The translations under genes and the position numbers were made by a program. The notes beneath the pieces were generated by a model. The model was not told the DNA's origin. It was given only the letters and a program-made list of their open reading frames with translations, and did no database searches. DNA of 61,151 bases from Acanthamoeba castellanii str. Neff. Its lineage: Eukaryota; Discosea; Longamoebia; Acanthamoebidae. Where the stretch lies: assembly GCF_000313135.1 (NCBI RefSeq), contig NW_004457262.1, positions 46,431 to 107,581 of the forward strand, in the 5' to 3' direction. Positions 58,892 through 61,151 of this stretch are shown here, piece after piece (the first letter of the stretch is position 1; every line of letters starts with the position of its first letter).

Positions 58892-60115
58892 TCAGCAACA
58901 AAGGAAGAGGCAGCATCGATTGTGCATGGCGTCGGGTCCTCGGAGGGCTTCTTCGTGGGTGAGGACCGAGCTCATGGCGAAGCCGAAGAGGGCGCACAGC
59001 ACGAGCGGGATCATGCCCAGCGCGACCTCCCAGCGCACGTAGACCGATAGCAGCACGACGATGACGACGTCGATGAGGGCCGAGATGAAGGAGAAGAACC
59101 ACAGGATGCGCGGCGACGACGTGGCCACGCCGAGGCCACCGATCAGGTACGGCACGATGAACACGGCGCACAGGATGCCAAAGTAGAGGCCGAACGACAT
59201 GAGCCGCTCCTGGGTGGGCGAACAGGACTCGTAGAGGATGCACGACACCATGTGCATGAGCCAGCCGCTGAGCGAGGTGATGAGCACCACCTCGAGCGAG
59301 GCCACGGCGAAGAGGGCCAGGTAGATGAACTTGATGACCCTGTACCGCTGCCGCTCGGGGTCGTCGCCGTGCGCGCCGTGTCGTCGGTGGGGAAGCAGCG
59401 CCGTGCCCTCGTGGTGGTGGTGGTGCATCGGACCCTTGAGCGGCCAGTGGTCGTCGTCGCTGCCCTTGCCCCTGCCGCCGCCGCGGCCAGCTGCTGGTTG
59501 TGTTGGTGGTGGCTGCTTGCGCGGGCGCCGTGGCCGCTCGATGAAGTCGTCTTCGATCTCCACGAACTCGGACTCGATCATCTCCTCGTCGCCGTCGGCT
59601 CCCGCCTTGGCCTTGGCCTTGTTGGGCGTCGGCTGTTGGGGTGGCGGCTGACGAAATCCGCCACCAGGCGGGCCGCCGTGAGGTGGTGCGCCGCGGCCGC
59701 CAGGACCACCCGGACCGCCAGGTGGTTGGAAGTTGGGCGGAGGCGGGCGAGGAAAGCCGTCGCCGGCACCGTGCGGTGGTCGGAAGTGAGGCGGCGTGGG
59801 GCCACCGCGAGGCGGGTGAGGAAAGGGGGGCGCGTTGCGGTGAGGAGGGGCCATGCCGCCGCCAAAGCCACGGCCCATACCAGGCCCGCCCATAGAGGGT
59901 GGAGGGCCACCGAAGCCACCACCAGGTGGCCCAGGATTGCGAAAGAGGCCGGCTGGCGGCTGATCTCGGCTGAGGCCCGAGGGATGGGGGTGGGGGGCGG
60001 CAAAGGGGATGCCGCCTCCCTTGGGTGCAGCGGCCCCACCGTCGACCTTGGCGAATGGAATACCGGTCGCCGTAGCCGACGTGTTGTAGAAATTTTTTTC
60101 CTCCTTTCTCTTCAT
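58892..60115 (-). CDS. Four-pass membrane protein with Pro/Gly-rich cytoplasmic N-terminus
   Basis: A single exon of 407 residues, starting at ATG 60115 (MKRKEEKNFYNTSATATG). The first 180 residues are Pro/Gly/Phe-rich (GGFGGPPPSMGGPGMGRGFG, HPPRGGPTPPHFRPPHGAG). An acidic segment follows (GDEEMIESEFVEIEDDF), then a basic Pro/Arg stretch and a His run near residue 240. Four membrane helices follow: FIYLALFAVASLEVVLITSL, LYFGILCAVFIVPYLIGGL, ILWFFSFISALIDVVIVVLL and ALGMIPLVLCALFGFAM, with two Cys in the first loop (SCILYESC). The C-terminus ends in a Cys cluster (RCCLFLCC) that could be palmitoylated. The topology resembles MARVEL or tetraspan proteins, but I recognise no family. The Pro-rich arm could bind SH3, WW or profilin partners. 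Confidence 0.75.
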   Translation of the reverse strand: MKRKEEKNFYNTSATATGIPFAKVDGGAAAPKGGGIPFAAPHPHPSGLSRDQPPAGLFRNPGPPGGGFGGPPPSMGGPGMGRGFGGGMAPPHRNAPPFPHPPRGGPTPPHFRPPHGAGDGFPRPPPPNFQPPGGPGGPGGRGAPPHGGPPGGGFRQPPPQQPTPNKAKAKAGADGDEEMIESEFVEIEDDFIERPRRPRKQPPPTQPAAGRGGGRGKGSDDDHWPLKGPMHHHHHEGTALLPHRRHGAHGDDPERQRYRVIKFIYLALFAVASLEVVLITSLSGWLMHMVSCILYESCSPTQERLMSFGLYFGILCAVFIVPYLIGGLGVATSSPRILWFFSFISALIDVVIVVLLSVYVRWEVALGMIPLVLCALFGFAMSSVLTHEEALRGPDAMHNRCCLFLCC

Positions 60116-60354
60116 GTGCTGACCAGGGTTGGTTTCCACCGATTGAGTGAGTGCTATTTTGAAGTTGGGATACTCGAATCTATAATGGAGCTAATCTGTT
60201 CATTAATTCGACGATTGCAGATCTCACTTCTGTCGATTCGACCGAGCGGAAAATTACGGTTGGAAAACTCGCCATAAATAAAAAGAAAAACGATTTTAAC
60301 GGCCATTTATGGAATGCGTGGCATGTTCGGTATGTGCTCGCCCCTTGGTGGTGA
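60116..60354. other. Intergenic: tetraspan 5' region and USP 3' region
   Basis: About 240 bases between two minus-strand genes. No feature beyond an A-rich stretch near 60275. Confidence 0.4.
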
Positions 60355-61119
60355 TCAAGCAGCGACGTAGACGGGGCAGGGGCAGTTCTGTAAGCAAAAC
60401 TCGGAGGTGGATCCCATGACCAACCTGTCGCGCATGAGGGGATGTTGCAAGCAGGTGAGCAGGTGTGTCATCAGAAGAAACTTCAGAAAGAAAAGACGGG
60501 GCTGACGACGCACTTGGCCAACGCGCCCAGACCCCGTCGGCCCACCACGACGAGGTCGGGCGACAGGGCTTCGATCTGCCCCAGCAGTTCCTCCCTCTCG
60601 CTCACGTCCGTCACGACGATCTTCGTCTCAAACCGCACCTGTGTAGTGAATTGGTGAGTCGTGAGTCGTGAGTGGTGCGGTTTGAGACATAACACCAAAC
60701 TGTGTACAACGACCACGCAGGAGGTTGGCAAGTTGGCCGCACGGCGCTCACACAACAACACAGGGTGACTGACCTTCTCTTCCTTGCACCTGAGCTCGCT
60801 CTCAGTCAGCTTCTTCTTGGCAAAGAGGCGCAGCTGTCGGTCAGGGATGTGCAGCATGTCGAAGGGGTCCACCAGCGCTTCCAGCAACGTGCTTCGAGGC
60901 TGGATCTAATGTTGCGTGGTGGTGCCAAAGGATGTCATCAAAATCAATTCTGTCAAGCCGAAATCGAGAGGGGGCTACCATAAGAAGAACGAGACGGTCG
61001 TGCCGCCCTCGCGAGCTGACAAGATTTATGCCCTTCTCCAACGCTCGAAAAGAATTCTCGCTACCATCAACAGCAACACAGATCGTGAGCCCTGCCGCTG
61101 TCCCCTCGTGCTGCGCCAT
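60355..61119 (-). CDS. Universal stress protein (UspA family)
   Basis: Four exons (61119-60979, 60899-60774, 60638-60514, 60424-60355) sum to 462 bases and encode 153 residues, the usual length of a single-domain USP. The N-terminal strand is TICVAVDGSENSFRALEKG, with the conserved Asp-Gly-Ser. The ATP-binding block is DLVVVGRRGLGALAK joined by splicing to LVMGSTSEFCLQNCPCPVYV, i.e. the G-2x-G-9x-G(S/T) motif of ATP-binding USPs. The final intron interrupts that motif between GALA and KLVMG. USPs bind ATP and support stress survival; in eukaryotes they occur in plants and protists. The first intron (60900-60978) is inferred from frame and its AT-rich sequence. Without it a long but non-homologous insertion DFDDILWHHHAT would be read. 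Confidence 0.85.
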
Positions 61120-61151
61120 CTTGGTTTGTGGAGTTGAGACAGAAACTGCGA

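Overview
The window is nuclear DNA of a gene-dense, GC-rich unicellular eukaryote. It carries about 20 apparently intact protein genes in 61 kb, most of them split by short (about 60-150 bp) introns whose 5' splice sites are usually GTAC rather than GTAAG. Gene content (Ras-like sequence, p32, LETM1, CCR4-NOT scaffold, cytokinesis-type dynamin, GH8 cellulase, bacterial-type diaminopimelate decarboxylase) and base composition point to an amoebozoan, most likely Acanthamoeba. That assignment is inference, because no rRNA or mitochondrial marker is present. There is one 62-bp assembly gap (26005-26066).

Layout. 1-1335: CpG-free DNA with a decayed IS630/Tc1-type transposase. 1336-2632 (-): ZC3H15/DFRP1. 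2861-6142 (-): MKT1-like protein, head to head with 6399-15250 (+): CNOT1. 15406-15816: a wrecked Ras copy. 15904-17187 (-): TRAX, head to head with 17368-18563 (+): mitochondrial p32/MAM33. 19142-21872 (-): armadillo/BTB protein. 22366-23466 (-): membrane-anchored methyltransferase. 23561-25727 (-): diaminopimelate decarboxylase. 25959-27233 (+): type I membrane protein with the gap. 27411-34040 (-): a RhoGEF (DH-PH) fused through a coiled coil to a DRP5/ARC5-like dynamin GTPase. 34702-35683 (-): aquaporin. 35975-38855 (-): LETM1. 38850-39418: second CpG-free island. 39644-42811 (+): NSUN2/Trm4. 43048-48638 (-): GIGYF protein. 48995-50525 (-): BCCIP/Bcp1. 51012-52261 (+): GINS subunit Psf2. 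52398-52859 and 53313-53768 (-): two related small acidic proteins, only the first with a TUDOR-like domain. 54292-57072 (+): GH8 endoglucanase. 57190-57925: decayed gene. 58039-58656 (+): a one-lobed eIF4A-like protein without its DEAD motif. 58892-60115 (-): four-pass membrane protein. 60355-61119 (-): universal stress protein.

How the genes work together. These are mostly unlinked housekeeping genes, but mRNA fate is over-represented: CNOT1, MKT1, GIGYF (with a 4EHP-binding motif), ZC3H15, TRAX, NSUN2 and an eIF4A derivative. The most unusual object is the RhoGEF-dynamin fusion. It would put an activator of Rho-family GTPases and a cytokinesis-type membrane GTPase in one polypeptide. The second theme is CpG-depleted islands that mark decayed mobile DNA, as expected from methylation and deamination.
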